From JABMQB01 sp964575025 (GTDB lineage Bacteria; Bacteroidota; Bacteroidia; Bacteroidales; Prolixibacteraceae), in contig CAZNPV010000001.1 in NCBI GenBank assembly GCA_964575025.1, positions 124,001-188,000 of the forward strand: 64,000 bases of DNA, given 5' to 3'. Shown piece by piece: positions 17,075 through 24,757 of the stretch. The notes below the pieces were generated by a model. The model worked only from the letters and a program-made list of their open reading frames with translations, was not told where the DNA came from and searched no databases. Position 1 is the first letter of the stretch. Each line of letters begins with the position of its first letter. The position numbers and the translations under genes are program-made.

Positions 17075-17926
17075 TTAAAAAATTTCTTCCCGGAGGGCTT
17101 CGATCATTGGACTTATTTCTTCCAGTTCTTTCTGGGTAAAAACCTGGTTTTCCTCAAAATAATCAGCGATTGGTTTCATTTTTTCGTAATAGGGTTGCAC
17201 GGATTTGTCTCCGGACATCATTTCAAGCAATGAATAGACACTTTTTGCCCGTTCACCCTGTCGTCCCAGGAAGTCAATCATCGGTTTATTGTTTTGTGCA
17301 AACAGACTTAATTGACTCAGAATATACATTGCTTCCACATTGGCCCCAATAAAGGTGAGGGCATACGTCCCGGGTTGGTCGCTGGCGGCAAATTGCTGAT
17401 GGGAATAATTCATCATATCAGCAACCAGGAAATCGACCGAATCTTTATTGCCGGCATTTTGTTTTAACCGTTCCAGGTGTTTCTCTGAAGCGGAGAAATC
17501 CTCCTGTAAGCCAAGGTCGTTCAGCATCTGAAGGGAAAGATCCCCAATTTGTGTCGCCCTGTCACCCCGGTTGAAGGCTTTGGCGTAGTTCATGTCGAAG
17601 GAGTACATTCCCAGCCCCAGGCTTTTTTGTGTTTTGGTCATAAATTTTTCTGCATCATCGATCGGTACGGTCAGATCCAGAATATAGGAAGCCCCTGCTT
17701 CGTTAATGAATCCGGCGATTTCTTCAGGCCTGGGTGAAGTCTCTATTACTTCAACAATCTGATTTTTTAGCTTCATAACATCAAATACCTCTACTTCTAC
17801 CGATGCTTCTTTTCCATCGGACGTTGTGCCTTTGCTTTCGCTTACTTTGGATGACCGGTTGCATCCCGCCATCAACAGAACTGATGCACCGAGTATCAAA
17901 ACTGTTTTTAAAAAGTTCATTTTCAT
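17075..17926 (-). CDS. Predicted lipoprotein of unknown function
   Basis: This 283-residue protein carries a lipoprotein signal with lipobox LMAGC (Cys22). The mature part is mostly helical and acidic, with no domain I recognise. Landmarks are EEIAGFINEAGASY near 70 and a YSLLEMMSGDKSVQPYYEKM segment near 245. It follows the HELTH metallopeptidase gene by 30 bp and precedes the ABCG-like gene by 115 bp, so it is probably co-transcribed at least with the peptidase. An envelope role next to that protein is the only inference I can support. No terminator is evident in the 115-bp spacer after it. Confidence 0.72.
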   Translation of the reverse strand: MKMNFLKTVLILGASVLLMAGCNRSSKVSESKGTTSDGKEASVEVEVFDVMKLKNQIVEVIETSPRPEEIAGFINEAGASYILDLTVPIDDAEKFMTKTQKSLGLGMYSFDMNYAKAFNRGDRATQIGDLSLQMLNDLGLQEDFSASEKHLERLKQNAGNKDSVDFLVADMMNYSHQQFAASDQPGTYALTFIGANVEAMYILSQLSLFAQNNKPMIDFLGRQGERAKSVYSLLEMMSGDKSVQPYYEKMKPIADYFEENQVFTQKELEEISPMIEALREEIF

Positions 17927-17956
17927 TTGTTTAAATTTTTAATTATTCAGGGTTTA

Positions 17957-20899
17957 TTAATTTCCCAGCAACTTCAAAGATAACATTAATTTGTTTGTTG
18001 CTTTTTTCCCGTCTTCGAATTTTTTGGCAAATCCTACCGACCACGTGGTTTTCAAATACGAGAACATCACCAGTTGTATATCGATTTGTGCTCCCACATT
18101 AAACAGGTGGGCCAGGTCGGTTTTTTTATCGAAATTGGTCATCAGGTGGGTTCCGAAGAGCGATGATTTAATATAGGTGGGATACAACCATGAGGTTCCG
18201 ACTCCGCGCAGGCGCAAAGGCTTAAGGTTCAGTTCTCCCATTGTTTTCACATAATTGTACGCCTGTATTTCATCGATTTCTGCACCGGGGAAAGCCAGTG
18301 TTTTCCGGTACTGTTCAGCGGGTTGCCAGTCGATGTAGTTGTTCCGGAAGCCTCCGAAGTAAAAGTAGGAGAGGCTTGACTGACGATCGCCCAATGACTG
18401 GCCGAGGCTGTTCCTGATCCAGAAGCTGGTATTTCGCATGCCCGGGACCAGGAATCCCACTTCCTGGTTGGAGAGGATCGACGGATAAAGATCGCCCTTT
18501 GCCAGGTAGGCCGTCGAGGAAATATCCCAGGTATATCCTTTTTCGTCGATTTCCCCTCCCAGGGTTTTCCTTAGTTTTGAGATTCCATAGGAAGCGGTGG
18601 CGGCCTGGAAATTTTTCATCGGCGAAGAAATGTTCTGGTATTGGGGCAGAACTTCCAGGTCGCCATAGGTGTATATTCCAACGTCGAAATACGACTTAAA
18701 GGGGCTTTTGATGGTATAATTTCGTTTGTATCCGATTCCCAGGGAGTATCCCGCACGGCTTCTCCGGGTCGGGCCGAACAGATCATAAAAATGGGTTTTG
18801 TTGTAGGTTGCCGAGAAGTGCCAGCCCCAGAGATTCCAGTCGAACATCATGTGGATTTTCTGTTTGTTCTCATAATGGCTCCAGGGAGAACCGGCCAGAA
18901 AAAGACTAATCCTGCTGAGGCCTACGGGATCACGCCAGTTGAGGCGGTATCCCAGGGCGATGGTTTCTTTAAAGCCGGCAATGTCGGGATAAGCATTGAC
19001 TAACTTCATCTGGCTGACCGAACGGTAGGCTCCCTCATAAGTAACTGTATCCCTTGATATGGAGGAGGCAGGCGGAAGAGCCCATTCTTCCACCTCGGGG
19101 TATTTCTGATGAATCTGATTTCCCAGGTAGTAAATGGCGTTGGCATCTTCAAGGACCCGGGCCGGAATAACCCCGGGGATCATCCCGTCGCGGTGAAATT
19201 TTAAAACCAGGAGGGAATCCTCACCCAACTGAACAGGCATGAACAATCCGGTTTCGGTATTCGAAAGCAACTCAAATTTTTTATCTTCCAGGCGAATTCT
19301 CCAGATATTGGAAACGCCGGTATAGTAAGACGTTCCTATGAGGTACCGGTCATCGCCCGAAAACTTAAACTGGGTAAGGGTGTTGTCTTCCAGCGTATAA
19401 ACCGTCTGAAAACCCGTAGACCCACGGTCCATAGCCTCCAGGTCAAAAAGGACCACCGATTGTTCTCCTGTAACTCCCGACAGGGATGCGCTTAACTGAT
19501 CCCCTTTATTTGAAATATCCAGGTCAAACAGAGCCTGCCCAAAGGGAGCGGTATACATCTGGATTACATTGTCATAAGGTTCGGGGATTTTTACCAGAAT
19601 GGAGTACCCGTTGTCGTTGCGGACACCCCAGATGCTCTTGTCTGCTGTATTATACACCAGATCTCCGGTTCGGGTAAACCCGTGTAAAACCTTCTTCTTC
19701 CCGGAACGGACATCCACTTCTACCAGATTCCGGTATTTTGTATTGTGCTCGGTGATATAGATTTTTTCATCCTGTGCATTATAGGCCAGGTTGGTTGAGA
19801 AATACAAAAGCGGGGAGTCGAGGGTGGCAATTTTGCGGATTGTACCGGTATTCTTATCAATTTCGGCGATCTGGGAAATAGCTCCCGGATAATTAAGGGC
19901 TGCGTAGATTTTTTGTGTCGACGGATTATACCCGTATTTGGAAACATTCCCAAGGGGTTTTGGGCTTATGGGCGCAAAGGGTGTGAGCGGGTATTCCTGG
20001 ATCCGGCGGATGTTCTCCTGTTGGAATGTGTATTCCCATTGGGTCCATTCTTGCCAGGCTTTTTTCACGGGTTTTTGATACACCTTTTTGAACTGGCTGG
20101 CATAAAATGCTTTGCTGCTGTCGGTCCGCGAATAGAAGGCTTTCAGTTTGTCGATTCCATACTGATAGGCCATGTAGGCAATGAAACGGGTTCCATAGAG
20201 GTAGGCATTGGCACCAACCTGGAAGTCAATCGTGGTTCCTTCGGTCTCCAAACCTACCAGCGAGTAGAGGGGTTGATTTTCATTGACAATGCTCCGGAAA
20301 TACATCTCATCGTACGTACCGATGGCTCTTCCCAGGCCTCCTGACATCCAGGTTTCCATAAAGCAGGCTATTCCTTCATGGTACCAGCGGGGGGAGTACC
20401 AGCGCGGAACCGTGAAATAACTCCAGAGCGCCGACAGGGGGTACTCATCTTCCCTGATCACTTTTCCCAGAAGCATTTTGCGAAAGAATTCATCCGTTTT
20501 ATTGGGTTTGTCAGCCATGACAACATGGGTCAGTTCATGATTGAACAGCCATTGAAACCGTTCGTTGGAAGGAATAATGCTGAAAGCAAATCCATACGGT
20601 TCGATACCGATGTGAACCTGGCTTAAAGGCATGGCGATGGCTCCGGCATGCCCGATATCTTCAAAATCGTTCAGCAAAACGTAGGTCATCTTATCCCGGT
20701 AATCCCAGAAACGCCTGTGAAACCGCATGGCATTTTCAAAAGTCTGGGATACATGGGGCATTAAATAGGAATACCGGTCACCGAAGTAAATCAGATCGAG
20801 GTTTTCCACCTTCATATGGTTCACCCGCTGCCCGGAAGTTTCCCTGTTTCCTAACAAAAGGATTCCCATTAAGCAGAAAGCCGGTATGAATACTCGCAT
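17957..20899 (-). CDS. Exported HELTH metallopeptidase-like / beta-propeller / outer-membrane barrel protein
   Basis: This 980-residue protein has a signal peptide (cleavage near TSGQ, residue 24). A gluzincin-like zinc site follows: HELTH at 121-125, with a candidate third ligand Glu in WYHEGIACFMETW near 175. Residues about 310-620 contain repeated beta segments that look like a TolB/WD40-type propeller. The C-terminal 350 residues alternate aromatic and polar residues in the pattern of an outer-membrane beta barrel, ending LMLSLKLLGN. The fusion of peptidase, propeller and barrel suggests a surface protein. The gene is 30 bp upstream of the lipoprotein gene and is followed upstream by the 15-bp-stem hairpin that separates it from region B. 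Catalytic activity is not proved. Confidence 0.8.
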   Translation of the reverse strand: MRVFIPAFCLMGILLLGNRETSGQRVNHMKVENLDLIYFGDRYSYLMPHVSQTFENAMRFHRRFWDYRDKMTYVLLNDFEDIGHAGAIAMPLSQVHIGIEPYGFAFSIIPSNERFQWLFNHELTHVVMADKPNKTDEFFRKMLLGKVIREDEYPLSALWSYFTVPRWYSPRWYHEGIACFMETWMSGGLGRAIGTYDEMYFRSIVNENQPLYSLVGLETEGTTIDFQVGANAYLYGTRFIAYMAYQYGIDKLKAFYSRTDSSKAFYASQFKKVYQKPVKKAWQEWTQWEYTFQQENIRRIQEYPLTPFAPISPKPLGNVSKYGYNPSTQKIYAALNYPGAISQIAEIDKNTGTIRKIATLDSPLLYFSTNLAYNAQDEKIYITEHNTKYRNLVEVDVRSGKKKVLHGFTRTGDLVYNTADKSIWGVRNDNGYSILVKIPEPYDNVIQMYTAPFGQALFDLDISNKGDQLSASLSGVTGEQSVVLFDLEAMDRGSTGFQTVYTLEDNTLTQFKFSGDDRYLIGTSYYTGVSNIWRIRLEDKKFELLSNTETGLFMPVQLGEDSLLVLKFHRDGMIPGVIPARVLEDANAIYYLGNQIHQKYPEVEEWALPPASSISRDTVTYEGAYRSVSQMKLVNAYPDIAGFKETIALGYRLNWRDPVGLSRISLFLAGSPWSHYENKQKIHMMFDWNLWGWHFSATYNKTHFYDLFGPTRRSRAGYSLGIGYKRNYTIKSPFKSYFDVGIYTYGDLEVLPQYQNISSPMKNFQAATASYGISKLRKTLGGEIDEKGYTWDISSTAYLAKGDLYPSILSNQEVGFLVPGMRNTSFWIRNSLGQSLGDRQSSLSYFYFGGFRNNYIDWQPAEQYRKTLAFPGAEIDEIQAYNYVKTMGELNLKPLRLRGVGTSWLYPTYIKSSLFGTHLMTNFDKKTDLAHLFNVGAQIDIQLVMFSYLKTTWSVGFAKKFEDGKKATNKLMLSLKLLGN

Positions 20900-20939
20900 G
20901 TACGTAATTTTAATGATTTCATGTAAATATAATACAGAA

Positions 20940-20978
20940 ATACAGGCAATTTCAGTTTTTTATTGAAATTGCCTGTAT
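20940..20978 (-). terminator. Strong stem-loop terminator after the repeat-protein gene
   Basis: Positions 20940-20954 and 20964-20978 form a perfect 15-bp stem (ATACAGGCAATTTCA arm) with a 9-nt loop. The hairpin lies 75 bp beyond the stop codon of the minus-strand gene at 21053 and is followed on that strand by a T-rich stretch. It separates the sigma/PrsW operon from the metallopeptidase operon downstream. Confidence 0.75.
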
Positions 20979-21052
20979 GGAATTCTTCTCTCAGATCTGT
21001 TGTTATGATCATAGTTAAATTGCTGCCAACAACCTGGTATAAAAAGTGCAGA

Positions 21053-22144
21053 TTATTGCGGGTTGATATCGCCCACCAGCTGGTCCTGGACAATCTGATC
21101 CTGGGCAAAATCGCCCACCAGCTGGTCCTGGACAATCTGATCCTGGGCAAAATCGCCGATTAACTGGTCCTGAATGATGGCCGACTGCACCAGGTTCCCG
21201 ATATCCTGAATAATATTTGATCCTATAACGGTGGCATCATTGGCTACTGAGTTTAATTTGTTCTGATCCAGGCAGGAATTCAGATGATTTTGATCATAGG
21301 CGGAATTTAGCTTATTGAAGTCCTGCACAATATTTTCCAGTATCTCTTTATCGCCTGCATAATCATTCAGTTTGTTGACATCCTGATGGAAAAACTTAAG
21401 GATGGTCATATCCTGCTGTATTGCAGTATTTAACTTATTCTGGTCGTACGCTTTAAATTTTTCAGCTGAATTGCTGTACATGGCTGTTTTATCGAGGAAT
21501 TTTAACACCATTTTATCTTTTGTGATCAACGAGGTGTAAAGTTGGTTCAGCGCCAGCCGGTCATGGGCTTCTTCGAGGCCCGGGAAGCTGTCTTCTCCGT
21601 TTTCAGCGATAAATGCATTCAGTGTGCTGATGAAATCGAGTACCAGGCGATCGCGGTAATTGATTTGTGCCACACTGTTATGTGCCCTGTTCAAAAGATC
21701 CTTTAATAGGAGCGGATCTGTTTCCTGCACCCCTTTACAGGCTGCCAGGGCCATCAGCAGGTTGGTGCGTGCCGGAATAAGGAAATCCTTATACCGGGTC
21801 AGGTTCATGATCTGTGAAGCGTTTGCCTTTTTAAAAGCATCCACCCCGTTGGCTTCCTCCACTGCAAAATCAATGTCTTCGGCCATTTTCACGGCGTTTA
21901 CATAGTAGAAGTTTAAGTAATTCTGCAGTTGCTTCAGTTTTGTTGTGTCGTTTGCCAGTTCGTTCCTGAGTTCAATATCCGCTTCCGAGGCCTGGATATT
22001 CCGGTAATGGTCCACTTTGCCGATGGTCCCCGAAATGGCCGAGTCATCAGCTGGTGGGAAATTAACCACTAACCCGATTAAAAAACCTACAATCAGTGCA
22101 GCTACAATTCCCAGTACGAACAGAAGATTTTTAGACTTTTTCAT
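21053..22144 (-). CDS. Membrane-anchored helical protein with C-terminal tandem 14-residue repeats
   Basis: This 363-residue protein begins with a basic stretch and one transmembrane helix (about residues 7-27), followed by a long soluble helical region and no known domain. From about residue 225 the sequence becomes repetitive, rich in DQ, KLN and QD (AYDQNKLN, QDFNKLNSAYDQNHLN). It ends in two perfect copies of DFAQDQIVQDQLVG plus a degenerate upstream unit and the tail DINPQ. The DNA units are identical. The gene is 85 bp downstream of the anti-sigma gene and shares a duplicated leader with the sigma gene, so it is the likeliest target of that sigma factor. Function unknown. Confidence 0.8.
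   Translation of the reverse strand: MKKSKNLLFVLGIVAALIVGFLIGLVVNFPPADDSAISGTIGKVDHYRNIQASEADIELRNELANDTTKLKQLQNYLNFYYVNAVKMAEDIDFAVEEANGVDAFKKANASQIMNLTRYKDFLIPARTNLLMALAACKGVQETDPLLLKDLLNRAHNSVAQINYRDRLVLDFISTLNAFIAENGEDSFPGLEEAHDRLALNQLYTSLITKDKMVLKFLDKTAMYSNSAEKFKAYDQNKLNTAIQQDMTILKFFHQDVNKLNDYAGDKEILENIVQDFNKLNSAYDQNHLNSCLDQNKLNSVANDATVIGSNIIQDIGNLVQSAIIQDQLIGDFAQDQIVQDQLVGDFAQDQIVQDQLVGDINPQ
21068..21151 (-). repeat. Two perfect 42-bp in-frame tandem repeats
   Basis: Units 21068-21109 and 21110-21151 are identical, and a diverged third unit begins at 21152. Each encodes 14 residues of the repeat protein, preserving frame. Identity at the DNA level suggests recent duplication or ongoing slippage. 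Confidence 0.95.
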
Positions 22145-22202
22145 TTTTATAGTTTTTTATGTTTCTTATTCTAATTATTCATCCCCATGTGAAAAGTTGG
22201 AA
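22090..22202 (-). repeat. Leader/5'-coding segment duplicated at 23606-23719
   Basis: This segment spans the untranslated leader and first 18 codons of the repeat-protein gene. It aligns with 23606-23719 with roughly nine differences in 114 bp. Just upstream, at 22203-22210, the minus strand reads TAGTTTTG, a match to the -7 consensus TAnnTTTG that is not part of the duplicated segment. Confidence 0.9.
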
Positions 22203-22229
22203 CAAAACTAATTTTTTTAATTAAATTTT

Positions 22230-22982
22230 TTATTCGTTTCCGTTAAAATAGAATTGTTTTAAAGATACATTATTTTTTACAAATTCTATAACCATCGGAC
22301 AGGAACTGTTATCCAGGCCGGACCGGTTAATTTGAAATACGACGGTCCCGGTGCAGGTATACTGAAGTTTTTCGTCTGTTGACTCAATCTGCTGAAACCT
22401 GCCATCCGTAAAGAGCAGGGTTATCGGATCCCCGGTCAGGTTATTTTTTTCCGGAAGAATCCGGCAATGGACGGTTTCCTCAGTATGAACAGCTACGGTT
22501 GTAAGGATTACCTTTCCGGAAATAAATTCCCCGGTTGTAATTTCAGTTCCGTTTTTGTTATAGTGAAAATTGCCGTCAGGGGAGGATGCGATGGTTCCTG
22601 CGATCTGTTCTGTTCCGGGTTCATTTATGGAGTGTGTCCCGAAGAAGGTAATCGCACTGCCCAGGATGATTCCGGTTATTAATATGGCAGCATAAGCCAG
22701 CAGATTCTTCCGGAATGCCGGAGAGATTATCCGTCCGGGGCTTTCAGCCGGTGTTTGTTGAACCGTCCGGGATTTTATCCTCCGGAGGATCTCCCGGGAT
22801 ACATCCACCGGTTTTGCATTTTTCGCGTCTTCGTCTAAAAGATGATCAACCATGATCAGTTTGCGATACAATTTACGGGCCCTCGAAGAGGTATCCATCA
22901 GTTTTTCAAATTGTTTCTCTTCCGGAGGGGGTAACGGGCCGTCTACCTTTTTTTGAATCAGTATTTTGTCGTTTCGTTTCAT
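22230..22982 (-). CDS. Anti-sigma factor, single-pass membrane protein
   Basis: This 250-residue protein has a cytosolic N-terminal helical region (1-100), one transmembrane helix (about 111-134, LLAYAAILITGIILGSAITF) and a periplasmic C-terminal beta domain. The helical part, with LPPPEEKQFEKLM and a SREILRRIKSR stretch, resembles anti-sigma domains of FecR/RsiW type, although the zinc-binding HxxxCxxC motif is absent. It starts 12 bp after the ECF sigma gene, the usual pairing. A PrsW-type protease encoded two genes upstream is a plausible site-1 protease for it, by analogy with B. subtilis PrsW and RsiW. The trigger is unknown. Confidence 0.82.
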   Translation of the reverse strand: MKRNDKILIQKKVDGPLPPPEEKQFEKLMDTSSRARKLYRKLIMVDHLLDEDAKNAKPVDVSREILRRIKSRTVQQTPAESPGRIISPAFRKNLLAYAAILITGIILGSAITFFGTHSINEPGTEQIAGTIASSPDGNFHYNKNGTEITTGEFISGKVILTTVAVHTEETVHCRILPEKNNLTGDPITLLFTDGRFQQIESTDEKLQYTCTGTVVFQINRSGLDNSSCPMVIEFVKNNVSLKQFYFNGNE

Positions 22983-22994
22983 TTTGGTCTTGTT

Positions 22995-23564
22995 TCAATT
23001 TGCGTACATAGAAGCAAAGGATTCTGTTTCCACCAGTTCTTTCCTCAGGATCTGCCTGGCGTCAAAAAGCCTGGATTTTACTTTTTTTTCCGGAATATTC
23101 AAGGCCACAGCAATTTCCGGATAGGAAAGACCGGCGTAATATTTGAGCAGGATCACCGACCGGTATTTTTTATCCAGTCTGTTTACCGATTTGTTTAAAC
23201 TTTCGTTCCTGCTTGTAGTATCTTCGTCAGGCCCTGTTGGTGGTTCAGCCTTGTTTCGGATGGCTTCAACGGGCACGGATTTTTTTTTTCGTTTAACAAA
23301 CAACAGGGCCTGGTTGATGGCAATCCGGTAGATCCAGCTGAAGAATTTATAATCCGGGTTATACTGGCAAAGCGATTCATAGGAGCGTACAAATACATCC
23401 TGGGTCAGCTCTCTGGCATCTTCCTCATTGTGAACAATTTTCAGGATCACATGGAATACCGGGTTCTGGTATCTTTCGACCAGCAGGCTGTATTGGTCAA
23501 CCTGTCCTTTCCTGACCTGTTCAATGATCTGTTTCTCCGGTTCCATCTGAATCCCTTTCACCAT
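22995..23564 (-). CDS. ECF-family RNA polymerase sigma factor
   Basis: This 189-residue protein contains sigma region 2 (about 20-90, with ARELTQDVFVRSY and FFSWIYRIAINQ) and region 4 (about 120-180, with YRSVILLKYYAGLSYPEIA and KVKSRLFDAR). The start at 23564 is supported by a GGAGG at 23571-23575, six bases upstream, which is unusually good for this genome; Met7 is an alternative. The anti-sigma gene follows after 12 bp. Upstream lies a duplicated copy of the repeat-protein leader, so both genes may answer to the same signal, consistent with autoregulation. Confidence 0.93.
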   Translation of the reverse strand: MVKGIQMEPEKQIIEQVRKGQVDQYSLLVERYQNPVFHVILKIVHNEEDARELTQDVFVRSYESLCQYNPDYKFFSWIYRIAINQALLFVKRKKKSVPVEAIRNKAEPPTGPDEDTTSRNESLNKSVNRLDKKYRSVILLKYYAGLSYPEIAVALNIPEKKVKSRLFDARQILRKELVETESFASMYAN

Positions 23565-23570
23565 AATCTG

Positions 23571-23575
23571 CCTCC
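23571..23575 (-). promoter_or_regulatory. Shine-Dalgarno GGAGG deciding the sigma-factor start
   Basis: The minus strand reads GGAGGCAGATTATG, placing the GGAGG six bases before the ATG at 23564. It supports this start over the in-frame Met at codon 7. It is notable because most genes here lack such a motif. Confidence 0.6.
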
Positions 23576-23582
23576 GCGGCTT

Positions 23583-23660
23583 TTAAATATACTCGCCATC
23601 ACCCTCAATCAGTGCAGCTACAATTCCCGGTACGAACAGAAGATTTTTAGACTTTTTCAT
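23583..23660 (-). pseudogene. Truncated 25-codon copy of the repeat-protein 5' end
   Basis: From the ATG at 23660 the minus strand encodes 25 residues beginning MKKSKNLLFV, then stops with TAA at 23583-23585. The first 18 codons match the repeat-protein start except for Leu11 to Pro; the rest is unrelated. The truncated frame ends 18 bp before the sigma-factor start. It is probably a by-product of the leader duplication, but it could act as a short leader peptide. Confidence 0.75.
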
Positions 23661-23719
23661 TTTTATCGTTTTTTTATGTTTCTTATCCTAATTATTCATT
23701 CCCAGGCAAAAAGTTGGAA
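23606..23719 (-). repeat. Duplicated leader upstream of the ECF sigma gene
   Basis: This is the second copy of the 22090-22202 segment. Conserved parts include a TTCCAACTTTT stretch and an ATAAGAAACATAAAAA stretch on the minus strand. If the conserved part includes a sigma-dependent promoter, it would place the sigma gene and the repeat-protein gene under common control. That reading is inference. Confidence 0.85.
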
Positions 23720-23730
23720 TAATTATGTGT

Positions 23731-24720
23731 TTAACGCAGCGAATTCAGTTTCCACAGATCCCGGTAGTTCATCCGGATTAAGGGAGAAAGTGTTAGTTCT
23801 CCTGTTTTTCCTATCTGTTTTCGTAGTTGCTTAAGTTCCATGAGTTTATTTTCCATATCTTCTTCGATGATGGCCGGGAATCCGCTTTCTTTAAGCAGAA
23901 CATTCCTTTTGGCTTTAATGGACAATTCAAGGTAGATCTGAATGAAGCAGTACATATCCATCATTATTTCACCGGAAAACCTGGATTTCAGGGAAGCGAG
24001 GTATTCTCCCGAGCGGGTGGATAGAAAACGGCCTTTGTTGATCATGTTCAGCAATTCCACCTCGCTTTGAAACTCTATTTCCAGCCAGTCCTGAAGTTGT
24101 TTTTCATTGCTCCGGAAGATCAGGATAAAAAGAAGGGGCAGAATCACAATAATCCCCAGGGTCTGTAATACAGGATTGATATAAAAATGGTTGAATCCGG
24201 AATGGATGATATAAGCGGACACAAGGGCCAGTCCAATGTGGGCCAGGTTGTATCTGTCCCTGCTTTTGCTGCCGATCAGGAGCAGGGATACCAGGGAGGT
24301 GCATCCTCCGTGCATCAGGGCGGTTCCGAAGCCCCGGATAATCCAGATCAGTAAATTGGGATCCTCATTTGCATGCAGGTAAAAAATATTCTCAACCAGG
24401 GCAAACCCGGCTCCGACAGCAAATCCGTAAATGGCTGCATCAATAAGAAATCCAACTCTTTTTTTATAAATAATCAGGAATACAAAAAGGGATTTCAGGA
24501 TCTCTTCGTTTGCCGGAGCTATAAAGCGGGAGAGAATTGAAAATTTAATTCCCGCATGTTCCAACAAAACAGAGTTCACGAAGTAGGCTGTGAGCGCACT
24601 GGCCATACCCCACATCAGCGCCAGAAGGAGATATTTCTTAAGGACCAGTTTAAAACTGTCCAGCAGAAAAAGAAATGCCAGGAACAGAAGAACCGGGAAA
24701 ATACCTAAAACTACCTCCAT
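23731..24720 (-). CDS. prsW: PrsW-family intramembrane metalloprotease
   Basis: This 329-residue protein has about eight hydrophobic segments in its first 210 residues and a soluble helical C-terminus of about 115 residues. The PrsW signature is present: NEEILK with the Glu pair at 72-73, FALVEN with Glu110, HGG with His137, and a further His near 175 in SGFNHFY. In B. subtilis PrsW cleaves anti-sigma RsiW. Here the gene lies about 165 bp upstream of the ECF sigma/anti-sigma pair and 37 bp downstream of the STAS-kinase fusion, which fits the same role. The C-terminal extension is longer than the core family needs and may regulate activity. The substrate is inferred from position only. Confidence 0.88.
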   Translation of the reverse strand: MEVVLGIFPVLLFLAFLFLLDSFKLVLKKYLLLALMWGMASALTAYFVNSVLLEHAGIKFSILSRFIAPANEEILKSLFVFLIIYKKRVGFLIDAAIYGFAVGAGFALVENIFYLHANEDPNLLIWIIRGFGTALMHGGCTSLVSLLLIGSKSRDRYNLAHIGLALVSAYIIHSGFNHFYINPVLQTLGIIVILPLLFILIFRSNEKQLQDWLEIEFQSEVELLNMINKGRFLSTRSGEYLASLKSRFSGEIMMDMYCFIQIYLELSIKAKRNVLLKESGFPAIIEEDMENKLMELKQLRKQIGKTGELTLSPLIRMNYRDLWKLNSLR

Positions 24721-24757
24721 TGGTTAATATTAAAGCCAGTCATTGCAAAAATAATAA

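Noticed and set aside
21068..21151. Perfect direct repeats as a CRISPR array
   Set aside because: Units are contiguous with no spacers, in frame within a coding sequence, and no cas genes are present.
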